NCBI RefSeq assembly: GCF_000619925.1 | Contig: NZ_JHVB01000001.1 | Location: 124,001-188,000 of the forward strand | Reading direction: 5' to 3' | Length of the DNA stretch: 64,000 bases | From: Treponema sp. C6A8 | GTDB taxonomy: Bacteria > Spirochaetota > Spirochaetia > Treponematales > Treponemataceae | Shown: in pieces, positions 36,460 to 45,362 of the stretch | Layout: each line of letters starts with the position of its first letter | How positions within the stretch are numbered: position 1 is the stretch's first letter | Program-made: the position numbers and the translations under genes | The notes under the pieces: model-generated | What the model saw: the letters and a program-made list of their open reading frames with translations, nothing else | Told to the model about the DNA's origin: nothing | Database searches by the model: none

Positions 36460-36496
36460 ATTTACCTGCCGGAGCGGGCGTTAACAGCCCTATTAT

Positions 36497-37777
36497 TTAT
36501 TTTGTTTTTGGCATAATTTTTTCAAAACCACAGAATGGCACCAGCACCTCAGGAATTGTAACAGAACCGTCGGCATTCTGGTAGTTTTCAAGGATTGCAA
36601 GCATAGCACGGCCAACGGCAATTGCAGTACCGTTTAATGTGTGAACGTACTTGTTCTTTCCGTCATCATCCTTGTATTTGATGTTAAGGCGGCGGGCCTG
36701 GTAGTCTGTACAGTTAGAAGTAGAAGTAACTTCACCGTATTCACCACCGTTGCGGCCAGGCATCCATGCTTCAAGGTCCCACTTGCGGTAAGCTGGAGCA
36801 CCAAGATCACCAGTACAGGTATCAACAACGTGGAATGGAATACCAAGACCTTCAAAAATCTCCTCTTCAATCAGGCGGAGTTTTTCGTGGAGTTCATCAC
36901 TCTGCTCTGGAGTAGAGTAAACAAACATTTCTACCTTGTCGAACTGGTGAACGCGGTAAAGTCCCTTAGAGAACTGACCAGCGGCACCTGCTTCGCGGCG
37001 GAAACAGTGTGAAAGTCCACCGTACAAAAGCGGCAGGCTTGCCTTATCAAGAATTTCATCCTTGTGGTAACCGCCCAAAGTAATTTCTGCAGTTGCAACA
37101 AGACAAGTGCCTTCTTCCTCAATAGAGTATACGTTAGATTCGTTTCCGCGTGGATTAAATCCGATTCCCTTAAGAACTTCTTCCTTAGCAACATCCGGAG
37201 TGATAAAAAGCTTGAATCCGTGCTTGCGGAGAATGTTCAAAGCATACATAATCAATGCCTGCTCAAGGAATACAGCGTCGTTTTTCAAGTAGTAGAATTT
37301 TGGACCAGAAACCTTAGTTCCGCGGTCAAAATCGATGATGTCCAGTTCTTCACCAAGCTGTACGTGATCTTTTGGTTCAAAGTCAAACTTGCGTGGAGTT
37401 CCAACCTTTTTTACTTCAAGGTTTTCTGTATCAAGTTTTCCAACCGGTGCATCAGGGTGAACCATGTTAGGAAGCTGGCGTGCAGCCTCCTCAAGTTTTT
37501 CTTCAATTGCTTTTGATTCGCTTTCTACGTCTGCAATTTCAGCCTTAATCTCTTTTCCGGCTTCAATAAGTTTTGCGCGGGCGTCGTTATCAAGCTTCTG
37601 CTTCATAGCCTGAGCGTTTTCGTTACGTTTCTGCTGCAAAGCCTGAAGTTTTGTAACAAGGGCAGTGCGTTTGTCGTAAAGTTCAACAACGATATCTGCA
37701 TCAGCCTTCATGTTGCGGTTGATGATGTTCTGTTTTACAGCTTCAAGATTGTCTTTAATAAATTTATAGTCAAGCAT
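36497..37777 (-). CDS. serS: Seryl-tRNA synthetase
   Basis: 426 aa, the usual length. The N-terminal ~100 residues form the antiparallel coiled-coil arm (LVTKLQALQQKRNENAQAMK). The class II core has motif 2 (CFRREAGAAGQFSKGLYRVH) and motif 3 (NGTAIAVGRAMLAILENYQN). It charges tRNA-Ser and tRNA-Sec. Start ATG 37777 lies 34 bases after the SIMPL-domain gene stop. Confidence 0.96.
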   Translation of the reverse strand: MLDYKFIKDNLEAVKQNIINRNMKADADIVVELYDKRTALVTKLQALQQKRNENAQAMKQKLDNDARAKLIEAGKEIKAEIADVESESKAIEEKLEEAARQLPNMVHPDAPVGKLDTENLEVKKVGTPRKFDFEPKDHVQLGEELDIIDFDRGTKVSGPKFYYLKNDAVFLEQALIMYALNILRKHGFKLFITPDVAKEEVLKGIGFNPRGNESNVYSIEEEGTCLVATAEITLGGYHKDEILDKASLPLLYGGLSHCFRREAGAAGQFSKGLYRVHQFDKVEMFVYSTPEQSDELHEKLRLIEEEIFEGLGIPFHVVDTCTGDLGAPAYRKWDLEAWMPGRNGGEYGEVTSTSNCTDYQARRLNIKYKDDDGKNKYVHTLNGTAIAVGRAMLAILENYQNADGSVTIPEVLVPFCGFEKIMPKTK

Positions 37778-37811
37778 TTTAATCCTTCTTTTTGGGTAAG
37801 CCCCAATTTAT

Positions 37812-38504
37812 TTATTCAATAGTATACTTAATTGTTACGTTTGAAGTAATATCCAGTTTTCCCGGTTCAATAGTTGTTTCTGCCATAGAGTTTGCAGCCT
37901 TTGCAAGCATTACGCCATCGTTTCTTGAAGTAGAAGTGTAGTTTTCTGAGATTTCAAGAACATTTCCAACCTTGCAGCCGCTAGCTCCTGCCAGAAGGTT
38001 TGCCGCATCCTGAGCATCCTTGATTGCAAGAGTACGTGCCTGACGCAAAGCTGTAGAGCGGTCAGAAACCATATATTCAAAATCAGTTACACCGTTAGCG
38101 CCCACATTCTGTTTTACGGCAGCATCAATAACCTTTCCTGTAAGTTCAGGATTTCTGATGATTACAGAAATTGTGTTGCGGACTGTGTACTGTCCAGGGT
38201 AAGCCTGAGAGTTATCCTGAGTGATTTTGTAATCGCTTGTAAAAATATCATCATCTGCAAGACCGGCTGCCTTAATTGCCGCAATTGCATTGTTTGTGTT
38301 GATTGCATTGCGCTCAACTGTCTGAGAAACATTCCAGCCCGACGAACGGACGATGAATTTTACCGAAACTAAATCTGGAGAAACCGAAACGGTTCCGCTT
38401 CCAGAAACTGTTATGACGCGAGGTGCTTCTGCCGGTTTGTTGATAGTACAGGATGTAAGCGAAAGTGCCAGAACCGACGCTGCTGCTAAAACGATTTTTT
38501 TCAT
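37812..38504 (-). CDS. SIMPL-domain (DUF541) lipoprotein
   Basis: 230 aa. Lipoprotein signal MKKIVLAAASVLALSLTSC. The mature part matches the SIMPL/BP26 fold: ITVSGSGTVSVSPDLVSVKF near residues 36-55, then a repeated alpha-beta pattern, ARTLAIKDAQDAANLLAGAS near 158-177 and a terminal strand NVTIKYTIE. Related proteins are periplasmic or outer-membrane oligomers linked to stress tolerance; the role here is not known. In the smc-serS leftward unit. Confidence 0.85.
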   Translation of the reverse strand: MKKIVLAAASVLALSLTSCTINKPAEAPRVITVSGSGTVSVSPDLVSVKFIVRSSGWNVSQTVERNAINTNNAIAAIKAAGLADDDIFTSDYKITQDNSQAYPGQYTVRNTISVIIRNPELTGKVIDAAVKQNVGANGVTDFEYMVSDRSTALRQARTLAIKDAQDAANLLAGASGCKVGNVLEISENYTSTSRNDGVMLAKAANSMAETTIEPGKLDITSNVTIKYTIE

Positions 38505-38515
38505 AATCTAACCCC

Positions 38516-39931
38516 TTATCTTCCCTGAAGATAAAATCTTTTTAAATATATTATGCGCTTATTTGCCTTATCCCAGAATTTGCTTGCCGGGTAGTTTTTT
38601 GTAAGCGTTGTATACGAATTAATTGCCCCGCTGATGTCCTGAATGTCAGACTTTGCTTCCAGAATCTGCCCCTGAACATACAAGGCTTCATCCCGGCTGT
38701 CGCTTGAGCCGCCAAGATATTCATTTATGTTTTTCAAAGCTTCAGAATATTTTTTTTCTGTAAGCTGAGTCTTCGCAAGCGTTAAAAGTTTGCTCAAATC
38801 CTTCTGACTTTTTTCATTAGAAGATAGTGTGGAGTCACCGTTTGCGGCATTATCTGACGCGGAAGGTAATGCTTGACGGCTTGCTTCTGCATTGCCGCCA
38901 CCATTTTCTGTCTTCTGGCTAGACTTGCTGACCGGTTTTGGTTCTTCAAGCAGTTCTACATCATCGTTAGAATCATCATATTCTACAATTGCAGGTGACA
39001 CTTCAACAGTTTTTTCAGCAAGCTTTAATACAGGGCGCTTAGCTCTTACAGGCATTTTGAAGGCAGGTGCTTCAATGTGAGTTGCGCTGCTTCCGCGTTC
39101 TGTCTGCACAATTACTTCTATATAATCATCAATAATCTGACCGCTTACAGCGTCGTTTTTATAAAAATGTAGTATTTTCCTTCCCGGCTGACGGGCCTGC
39201 AAAGAAAAGTTTGTGTTTTCTGTTCCAAGCTGTCTTCCAAAGTACATTATGTTCTTAGAGTTATCTGTGGCGCCCATGTAAATCCAGCCCTTACCAGGGT
39301 AGCTTACATCAAGGTATTCTGTAACCTTCATTGTTACCGAGCGGGAAGGGGTGATTGAGCTGCCGTTTGTTGTGGCAGTGTCGTCTTCCAGGTCTGCTGC
39401 GTCATCTTCCAGGGCGTCGGCGTCACTTTCACTGCCGTCAGCAGTTGCAAGGGCTTCGTCTGCGGTAAGAATGCCTTCTCCCGCGGTGCCTGAGTCTGTT
39501 GTGCCGTCTGCCTGGGCGGAAGTTTCATTGCCGGCCTGCGCACCTTCTCCAGTGCTGTCTGTACCATCCGATTGTGTCTGGGCTTCTGCGTCTGCCGCTG
39601 CCTTTTCTGCGTTAGTGCCGTCAGCGCTTTCTCCGTCAGTATTCAGCAGGGCGGCTTCATCTTCTGCATTTTCAGCGTCACTTATATTTTCATCATCAAG
39701 TTCTGGAAGTTCATCAAGCTGGTCAGCTTCTACAAACTCAACTTCGTCATCTGCAAGTTCGCTTTCTTCTTCCGGAGGTAAATCTGTAATTTCTGGCTCT
39801 TCAATATCAGAAAGTTCTGCTTCAGAGGCTGGCGCATTTGTATCAGCATCCTGACTGGCTTCCGGTTTTGAGGCACAAGAGAAAAATAGCAGTGTTGAAA
39901 GAGCTGTAAAGGTGAGAAAAAGTTTTTTCAT
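38516..39931 (-). CDS. Acidic TPR lipoprotein
   Basis: 471 aa. Signal MKKLFLTFTALSTLLFFSC with lipobox FFSC. A very long acidic, Ala/Asp/Glu/Ser/Thr-rich, probably disordered stretch fills residues ~25-195. A folded domain follows near 200-300 (YLDVSYPGKGWIYMGATD). After a second linker comes a TPR-like C-terminus near 380-471 (KTQLTEKKYSEALKNINEYL, then YTTLTKNYPASKFWDKANKR), similar to BamD/YbgF-type repeats. It is likely a periplasm-facing or surface lipoprotein with a scaffold role. The 4-base overlap with the upstream membrane protein gene shows co-translation. Confidence 0.75.
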   Translation of the reverse strand: MKKLFLTFTALSTLLFFSCASKPEASQDADTNAPASEAELSDIEEPEITDLPPEEESELADDEVEFVEADQLDELPELDDENISDAENAEDEAALLNTDGESADGTNAEKAAADAEAQTQSDGTDSTGEGAQAGNETSAQADGTTDSGTAGEGILTADEALATADGSESDADALEDDAADLEDDTATTNGSSITPSRSVTMKVTEYLDVSYPGKGWIYMGATDNSKNIMYFGRQLGTENTNFSLQARQPGRKILHFYKNDAVSGQIIDDYIEVIVQTERGSSATHIEAPAFKMPVRAKRPVLKLAEKTVEVSPAIVEYDDSNDDVELLEEPKPVSKSSQKTENGGGNAEASRQALPSASDNAANGDSTLSSNEKSQKDLSKLLTLAKTQLTEKKYSEALKNINEYLGGSSDSRDEALYVQGQILEAKSDIQDISGAINSYTTLTKNYPASKFWDKANKRIIYLKRFYLQGR

Positions 39932-40347
39932 GGTGCTGCCTCCAGTATATCATTTACAATTTTGTCGTTAGAAAAGCTCAGTGATTCTACTTCTTTTTCA
40001 GAAGGAACTGTGAACCACTCTTCTGACTCTTCTTTTGTCCATCTGTCTTTTGCCGGACGTGAAATATTATAGTCTTTTGGAAGTTTTGGTCCGTCCGGAA
40101 TTACGGGAGTTTCCGTTCCCATAACTGTAGTTTCAGGAATGCCCTTGTTCTTGTCTTTTTTGCCGCTTCCGCCTGCAATAATGAAAATCAAAAGAATAAG
40201 GCAGATTAAAATTGCAAAAATCATTCCCAGTATGGCAAAAAAGAGCGTCTTATTTGTTTCCATTAAGTCGCGGGCTTTTTCGCCTATGCTTTCTGTGACT
40301 TCTGTAATCTTTTCCTTTACTGACTCAAATATTGAACCAAAATCCAT
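39928..40347 (-). CDS. Single-span membrane protein
   Basis: 139 aa. An amphipathic N-terminal helix (FESVKEKITEVTESIGEKAR) is followed by one strong membrane segment near residues 36-58 (FAILGMIFAILICLILLIFI) and a charged, Pro-rich tail. No family recognised. It is 5 bases downstream of smc and overlaps the TPR lipoprotein gene by 4 bases, so it may work with that lipoprotein at the cell envelope. Confidence 0.7.
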   Translation of the reverse strand: MDFGSIFESVKEKITEVTESIGEKARDLMETNKTLFFAILGMIFAILICLILLIFIIAGGSGKKDKNKGIPETTVMGTETPVIPDGPKLPKDYNISRPAKDRWTKEESEEWFTVPSEKEVESLSFSNDKIVNDILEAAP

Positions 40348-40352
40348 ACAGC

Positions 40353-43289
40353 TTATTCAGTTTCCTTCTGTTCTGTATCACTTTCATTTTCATGGCGATG
40401 TTTTTCCGGGCGTGGAGGGAGTACAACTCCTTCTTCATCCGGAACATCTTCGTCCACAAAGTCTTCGCTTGAACGGTCAATTTCTGCCCCGGTCTTAATG
40501 TCTTCATCAAGACGAAGCTGAATTGTCTTACTTACGCCGGATTCCTCCATTGTAATACCAAGCATTGTAGAAGCACCCATTACGGTCTTCTTGTTATGTG
40601 TAATTACGATGTACTGACTGATGTTTGCAAAGCTTTCCAAAGTTGTTACAAAGCTTGAAACGTTCTTGTCGTCCAAAGCAGCATCAATCTCGTCCAAAAG
40701 ACAGAATGGGCTAGGGCGAACCTGATATGTTGCAAAGAGAAGGGCAACTGCAGTCATTGTCTTTTCACCACCCGAAAGCAGGGCGATGTTTTCAAGGTTC
40801 TTTCCAGGCGGCTGAGCGTAAATATCAATACCGGAAGTAAGGATATTTGCAGGATCCGCAAGCTTAAGCTCTGCTCGTCCACCGTTAAAGAGGCGGCGGA
40901 ACATATTGTGGAAATTCTTTTTAATCTTATTGTAGGTATCAAGGAACATTTCGGCAGATTTTGATTTAATCTCTTCCGAAACGATGATAAGGTTTTCAAG
41001 GCTCTTTTTAGTATCGATGTAGTTTGAGTTCTGGCGCTCGTAGCGGTCTTTTACTTCCGCAAATTCTTCCGGCGCCATAAGGTTTACGGTTCCAAGCGAG
41101 TTGAAGGCCTTTTTTGCTTCTGTAAGTTTTTCACGAAGGTCAGCTGACGATGTATTGATTTTATACATGCGCTCTTCGTAAGCCATAAGGTCGCGGCTGT
41201 ACTGATCCTGGAAGTTCTGTTTTACGTTACGGATGTCGTTATCGGCAGAGTTCAGGCTCAAAGTAAGGCGTTCGTACTGTTCCTGATAGCGGCGTTCATC
41301 TTCGCGCTTTTTATCAAGAGTACCGGTTTTACCCGAAACTGATTTGTCGCACTTGGTAATTTCTTCATCCAGCTTTGCCATTTCTTTTGCAAGCTTTTCA
41401 CCGCGGTATTCAATTTCGGCAAGTTCATCCTGAATGCCGTTGATTTTTTCGTTGAGTTCTTCCTGACGCTTTGTTTCTGTAAAAATATCGTCTTCAACTT
41501 CGCGAAGGCGGTTTTTCTGCTCTGCAAAAGTGCGTTCAAGGTTGTTAATCTGATTCTTAGCGGAGTTAATCTGCTCCTGCATCTGAATTTCATTAATCTT
41601 GAGCTTATGAAGAGTGTCTTCATACTCGTTGATTTTTGCAACAAGTTCTGAGTTTTCAGAATGAAGGTCTGTAATCTGGGAATTGATTTTTTCTACAGCG
41701 GCAATATTTTCGTTGATTTTTGAATCAATGCCGCGTTTTTTAGTCATTACACCTTCAGGACTCAGGAATTCTGTGATGAAGGCAGGAGAAGCGTTAAGAT
41801 ATTTAGAAAGGGCATCTTCCAAAGCCGCAATCTGGCTTTCTGCTTCTGCAAAGGCATCGCTTGCTTCGCGTACAGTTTTAGAAGATTCTTCTGCGCTGTG
41901 ATTCTGGCTTGCAAAGTCTGTAAATACGTTTTTACGGCCTGTTACAAAAACCTTAAGCTTACCAAGGGCTGTATCAAGCTCTTCCTTGGCGTTTCTCATT
42001 GCGTTTTCGCTGAAGCCTGCAGACTTAAGCTTGTCATCAAGCATTTTAACGATGTCTTCTGTAATGGAAGCAAGTTCGTTCTGAAGTGCTTTGCGTTCTG
42101 CTTCAAATTCTGCGATTTTTTCGCGGAGTTCGTCTGCCTTTAAGTCATTGTCATTAATCTGAGCGCGGCTTTTTGTTACATTATCTTCTATTGATTTAAT
42201 GTTTGCGCGGGCATTTTCAAGATTTTTTGTCTTTGAATGAAGCTCAGCGTTCTGCTCGTCAATTTCTTCCTGAGTGTTATCAAGCTGTTCGCTGATGGCG
42301 CGTTTACGTCCGTCAAGGTTATTGATTTTTTCCTTGATTTCGATAGCCTGCTTGTTGAAGTTAGAAATCAAGTCCAGCTTACCGTTCTTTTCTGTACCGA
42401 TTTTAATAAGTTCAGCCTGCTTTGCATAAAGTTCATCCTGCAAAGCCTTAGACTTTTCGCGGTTTTCAGAAATTGTATTGTTGATTTCATCGATTTCTTT
42501 TCTTACGGCATCGCGTTTCTGTTCAACAACCTTCAGTTCATCCTGATGGCGTGCCTTGTCCTGAACAAAGTTTTTAAGGCGGAGAAGGGTAATATCAAGT
42601 TCGTAATCAAAAATTTCGTCTTTGTACTTACGGTATTTGATTGTCTTTTCAGACTGAATTTTCAATGAATCATACTGGCGTTTTATTTCGCCAAGGGCAA
42701 TTTCAATCTGAGTGAGGTTCTGGCGTGTACGTTCAAGTTCGCGTTCTGCTTCAGCAACTTCTGCCTTACTTCGGCTGATTCCGGCTGCCTCTTCAAAAAG
42801 ATAGCGGCGGTCTTCCGGCTTGCTTGAAAGAATCTGATCGATTTTACCCTGTTCCATAACAGAGTAGGCTGCCTTACCAACACCAGTGTCCATAAAAAGA
42901 CGGCGGATTTCTGTAGGACCCGCAGGGCGTCTGTTAATAAAATATTCCTGATCGCCGGAACGGTAAAGACGGCGGGTAATTGCAATTTCATCTTCATCAA
43001 GAGGGAGTAATCCCTTGTCGTTACAGAGTGTTAAAGTTACTTCGGCAGCATTAAGCTTCTGGCGGCGTTCTGTTCCGTTAAAAATAACGTCTTCCATCTT
43101 TTCTGCACGAAGATTTTTTGAGCGGTTTTCTGCCAGTACCCATTTAATGGCATCTACTACGTTTGATTTTCCACAACCGTTAGGGCCAAGCAGGGCAGTA
43201 ATACCTTCTGCAAAATCTATATGAGTTTTATCAGCAAAAGATTTGAATCCGTATATATCAAGACTTTTTAAAAACACAAAATTCTCCAA
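40353..43289 (-). CDS. smc: Chromosome-partition protein Smc without a recognisable hinge
   Basis: 978 aa against about 1150-1200 in typical bacterial Smc. N-terminal ATPase half with Walker A GPNGCGKSN near residue 34-42, then AGISRSKAEVAEAERELERT and a coiled coil. C-terminal half with signature LSGGEKTMTAVALLFATYQV and Walker B CLLDEIDAALDDKNV. Between the coils, near residues 430-560, I see only a short non-coil piece (YLNASPAFITEFLSPEGVMT) and not the ~150-residue hinge with its glycine motifs. It organises and segregates DNA; dimerisation must differ or use a degenerate hinge. Confidence 0.88.
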   Translation of the reverse strand: MENFVFLKSLDIYGFKSFADKTHIDFAEGITALLGPNGCGKSNVVDAIKWVLAENRSKNLRAEKMEDVIFNGTERRQKLNAAEVTLTLCNDKGLLPLDEDEIAITRRLYRSGDQEYFINRRPAGPTEIRRLFMDTGVGKAAYSVMEQGKIDQILSSKPEDRRYLFEEAAGISRSKAEVAEAERELERTRQNLTQIEIALGEIKRQYDSLKIQSEKTIKYRKYKDEIFDYELDITLLRLKNFVQDKARHQDELKVVEQKRDAVRKEIDEINNTISENREKSKALQDELYAKQAELIKIGTEKNGKLDLISNFNKQAIEIKEKINNLDGRKRAISEQLDNTQEEIDEQNAELHSKTKNLENARANIKSIEDNVTKSRAQINDNDLKADELREKIAEFEAERKALQNELASITEDIVKMLDDKLKSAGFSENAMRNAKEELDTALGKLKVFVTGRKNVFTDFASQNHSAEESSKTVREASDAFAEAESQIAALEDALSKYLNASPAFITEFLSPEGVMTKKRGIDSKINENIAAVEKINSQITDLHSENSELVAKINEYEDTLHKLKINEIQMQEQINSAKNQINNLERTFAEQKNRLREVEDDIFTETKRQEELNEKINGIQDELAEIEYRGEKLAKEMAKLDEEITKCDKSVSGKTGTLDKKREDERRYQEQYERLTLSLNSADNDIRNVKQNFQDQYSRDLMAYEERMYKINTSSADLREKLTEAKKAFNSLGTVNLMAPEEFAEVKDRYERQNSNYIDTKKSLENLIIVSEEIKSKSAEMFLDTYNKIKKNFHNMFRRLFNGGRAELKLADPANILTSGIDIYAQPPGKNLENIALLSGGEKTMTAVALLFATYQVRPSPFCLLDEIDAALDDKNVSSFVTTLESFANISQYIVITHNKKTVMGASTMLGITMEESGVSKTIQLRLDEDIKTGAEIDRSSEDFVDEDVPDEEGVVLPPRPEKHRHENESDTEQKETE

Positions 43290-43326
43290 AAAATAGTCAT
43301 AATATTATAATGAATTTACAAAAGAT

Positions 43327-43360
43327 TAGCCACAGATAGGACACAGATATACACAGATAT
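43327..43360. repeat. CACAGAT repeat, half copy
   Basis: TAGCCACAGAT followed by GGACACAGAT and ATACACAGAT-type units. It is one arm of the palindromic repeats at 51161-51267 and 60999-61103, here without the inverted partner, upstream of smc. Confidence 0.85.
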
Positions 43361-43435
43361 TTTTAGGAGCGGATAGTATGGATGATTTCCAAAAAGATAA
43401 TTCTGTTTAATGTTTTTCGACCCTGTCATAAATTA

Positions 43436-43455
43436 CCCTCCCAGAATTGGGAGGG
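43436..43455 (-). terminator. Strong hairpin downstream of the SUKH gene
   Basis: CCCTCCCA, loop GAAT, TGGGAGGG: a perfect 8-bp GC-rich stem flanked by AATT on both sides. It lies 17 bases past the stop of the SUKH gene on the minus strand. The following bases on the minus strand are only weakly T-rich, so it may terminate or protect the mRNA end. Confidence 0.55.
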
Positions 43456-43471
43456 CAATTCATTTCTGATA

Positions 43472-44023
43472 TTATAAAACCAGTTCTTCCTGTTTCATTT
43501 TTTTATAATGCTTATACTGTTCTTTCCAGTGTTTTTGTAAGACTTTATTAATGCGGTCGGCATGACCATTTTCAATCATTCGTTTTTTACAGGCTTTTGG
43601 ATGCATCCTCTCTACATCAACTAAATTACTTTCACAGCAGCTGATAAATTCCTTGAATGAATTGGCTAATTTTGATTTTCTATATCCGCGTTCATGATTG
43701 CAAAAATAAATCTGTCCAAAATCTTCTTCCAAAAATCCTATTGCAAAATAGTTTCCAAAAACATCAGAACCAATTGGAAGCCAGCCTTTTTCCTTAAAAT
43801 CAAAATATTCAAATTGCTGGTCAATGGATTCTTCAGTTTTAATTCCATACAAATATCTCAGGACTTCTTTTCTTCTTCCTTTTGAGAATGTTGTATCGGG
43901 AGTTTCTCCGCCATTGTATTTAATTAAAAAATCACGATACTCTGCTTCTAATTTGACATCAAATTTTTCTTCAAACTGTTTTACAAGTTTTTCGCTTCCT
44001 TTTCCATATTTTGCAATTAACAT
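43472..44023 (-). CDS. SMI1/KNR4 (SUKH) family protein
   Basis: 183 aa, cytoplasmic. The SUKH fold shows VKLEAEYRDFLIKYNGGETP near residues 25-44, WLPIGSDVFGNYFAIGFLEE near 81-100, GQIYFCNHERG and a closing helix ANSFKEFISCCES. SUKH proteins are often immunity proteins against contact-dependent or polymorphic toxins. No toxin gene is visible nearby, so it may be an orphan immunity gene. It is next to another small gene on the same strand. Confidence 0.8.
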   Translation of the reverse strand: MLIAKYGKGSEKLVKQFEEKFDVKLEAEYRDFLIKYNGGETPDTTFSKGRRKEVLRYLYGIKTEESIDQQFEYFDFKEKGWLPIGSDVFGNYFAIGFLEEDFGQIYFCNHERGYRKSKLANSFKEFISCCESNLVDVERMHPKACKKRMIENGHADRINKVLQKHWKEQYKHYKKMKQEELVL

Positions 44024-44069
44024 GGTACTCTCCTAATTTTATAAGTTGTATAAAAGTTTCATAGCTATA

Positions 44070-44312
44070 TTATAGTGAATCTATATAAGCCTGATCTCTT
44101 AACCATTTCAGCAAAAAATCTATGGCTTCACTTTCTGTCTTGAAATTCCATTTCAGGAATTCACTGGCTCTTTCATCGGTCTCAAATACAATATATTTGC
44201 CGTCCTCCTGATAGTAACCATAGGCAAATACATCATTATGAGGTTTTTGAAAAAGCAGATTGAAATGTAATCCTTCTTTTTTTAAGGTCTTCAAAAATTC
44301 TTCTTTTGTCAT
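44070..44312 (-). CDS. Small hypothetical protein
   Basis: 80 aa, no membrane segment. Starts MTKEEFLKTLKKEGLHFNLL and contains VFAYGYYQEDGKYIVFETDE, then a helix ending in FLLKWLRDQAYIDSL. No known family recognised; size, charge and position beside a SUKH gene fit a small immunity-type protein. The frame is consistent with neighbouring codon use. Confidence 0.55.
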   Translation of the reverse strand: MTKEEFLKTLKKEGLHFNLLFQKPHNDVFAYGYYQEDGKYIVFETDERASEFLKWNFKTESEAIDFLLKWLRDQAYIDSL

Positions 44313-44349
44313 AGTTTTTTATATCTAAATTCTTTTAGCTTTGTATATC

Positions 44350-45351
44350 CTACTGTTTTCCCGTCTCAAACTTTTGAACAAGCTCAATATTATATTTATC
44401 AGTTTCCGTCAGCAAGTCGTCGCTGTAGGTCGGATTCCTTTCGTACCATGTATAACATTCCCAAAGCGACTGCAAGTCCACACTCTTAAAAGTGCGGCCG
44501 TGGCGGGCGTAGATGGCATTTCGCATCAGGCGGAGCTGGGATTTGTCTAAATCTTTTAAGTCTGCTTCTGACAGTTTTGAATCCAGCATGGAAAATTTTA
44601 AACCGTTGTAGGCAAAGTAGTCATGAGGGCAGGAGGCATTTTTTAGCTGGTCTGGAGTTACATTTTCGTCGAGTATGTAACGCCGTTCATTTTTGTTCCA
44701 GTAAAAGAAATTTAATTTCTGCTTATAATCATTGCCCTCATAAAAATATTTTTTTAAGAGAATGCCCCGCTTTTGATTAACGATACAAAACTGAACATAA
44801 TCTTCAAAATCAGTGACAATATTGGCAATACGATTTTTCGTCCAATTTATCTGTGATGCATGATATGGTTTTATTAAATCTGAAGAAAAATCCTGATAAA
44901 CAAACAGATTATATATTCCACAATAAATTTCTTCTTCACCAAAATATGACAAAATATCTAAGCTTTCATCATAATCAAAATCTGCAAAGAAACTTGTAGC
45001 TTTTGTTTCTGCACAATATTTATTCTGCTGCTTTGGTTTATTATTTTTAATCCCATCATATTGGTAAGAATAAAATGATTCTATTTTCTTTCCATCTGTA
45101 TAAAATGTTATTACAAGAAAATTGTTTCCCTGCTTTGATAGACGAGAATCCTTGTAGTTAATAAAATACAATTCATCCGATAATTTTCCACTGCATAAAT
45201 ACGTCAAATTATTTTCATTTTCAATTTCATGATTTTTAAATTCGATAGATGTTTCAATAAACTTTCTAAAATCTTTATCATCTTTTGTTTCAGAAAACAG
45301 AAGCGTTACAAAAAGGATACTTAATGGAAGAATAAATAGTTTCTTTTTCAT
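44350..45351 (-). CDS. Secreted YARHG-domain protein, copy 1
   Basis: 333 aa with signal peptide MKKKLFILPLSILFVTLLFS. The N-terminal two-thirds is a beta-rich domain of unknown type. The C-terminal ~85 residues are a YARHG domain: LRLMRNAIYARHGRTFKSVD, then WYERNPTYSDDLLTETDKYN. YARHG domains occur in exported bacterial proteins and are thought to act at the cell wall or envelope. It is a tandem paralogue of the next gene with a nearly identical C-terminus. Confidence 0.85.
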   Translation of the reverse strand: MKKKLFILPLSILFVTLLFSETKDDKDFRKFIETSIEFKNHEIENENNLTYLCSGKLSDELYFINYKDSRLSKQGNNFLVITFYTDGKKIESFYSYQYDGIKNNKPKQQNKYCAETKATSFFADFDYDESLDILSYFGEEEIYCGIYNLFVYQDFSSDLIKPYHASQINWTKNRIANIVTDFEDYVQFCIVNQKRGILLKKYFYEGNDYKQKLNFFYWNKNERRYILDENVTPDQLKNASCPHDYFAYNGLKFSMLDSKLSEADLKDLDKSQLRLMRNAIYARHGRTFKSVDLQSLWECYTWYERNPTYSDDLLTETDKYNIELVQKFETGKQ

Positions 45352-45362
45352 TTTTCATCCCT

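Noticed and set aside
39351..39854. 167-codon Ser/Ala-rich frame opposite the TPR lipoprotein
   Set aside because: Antisense shadow of the acidic Ala/Asp/Glu repeat region; no start context.
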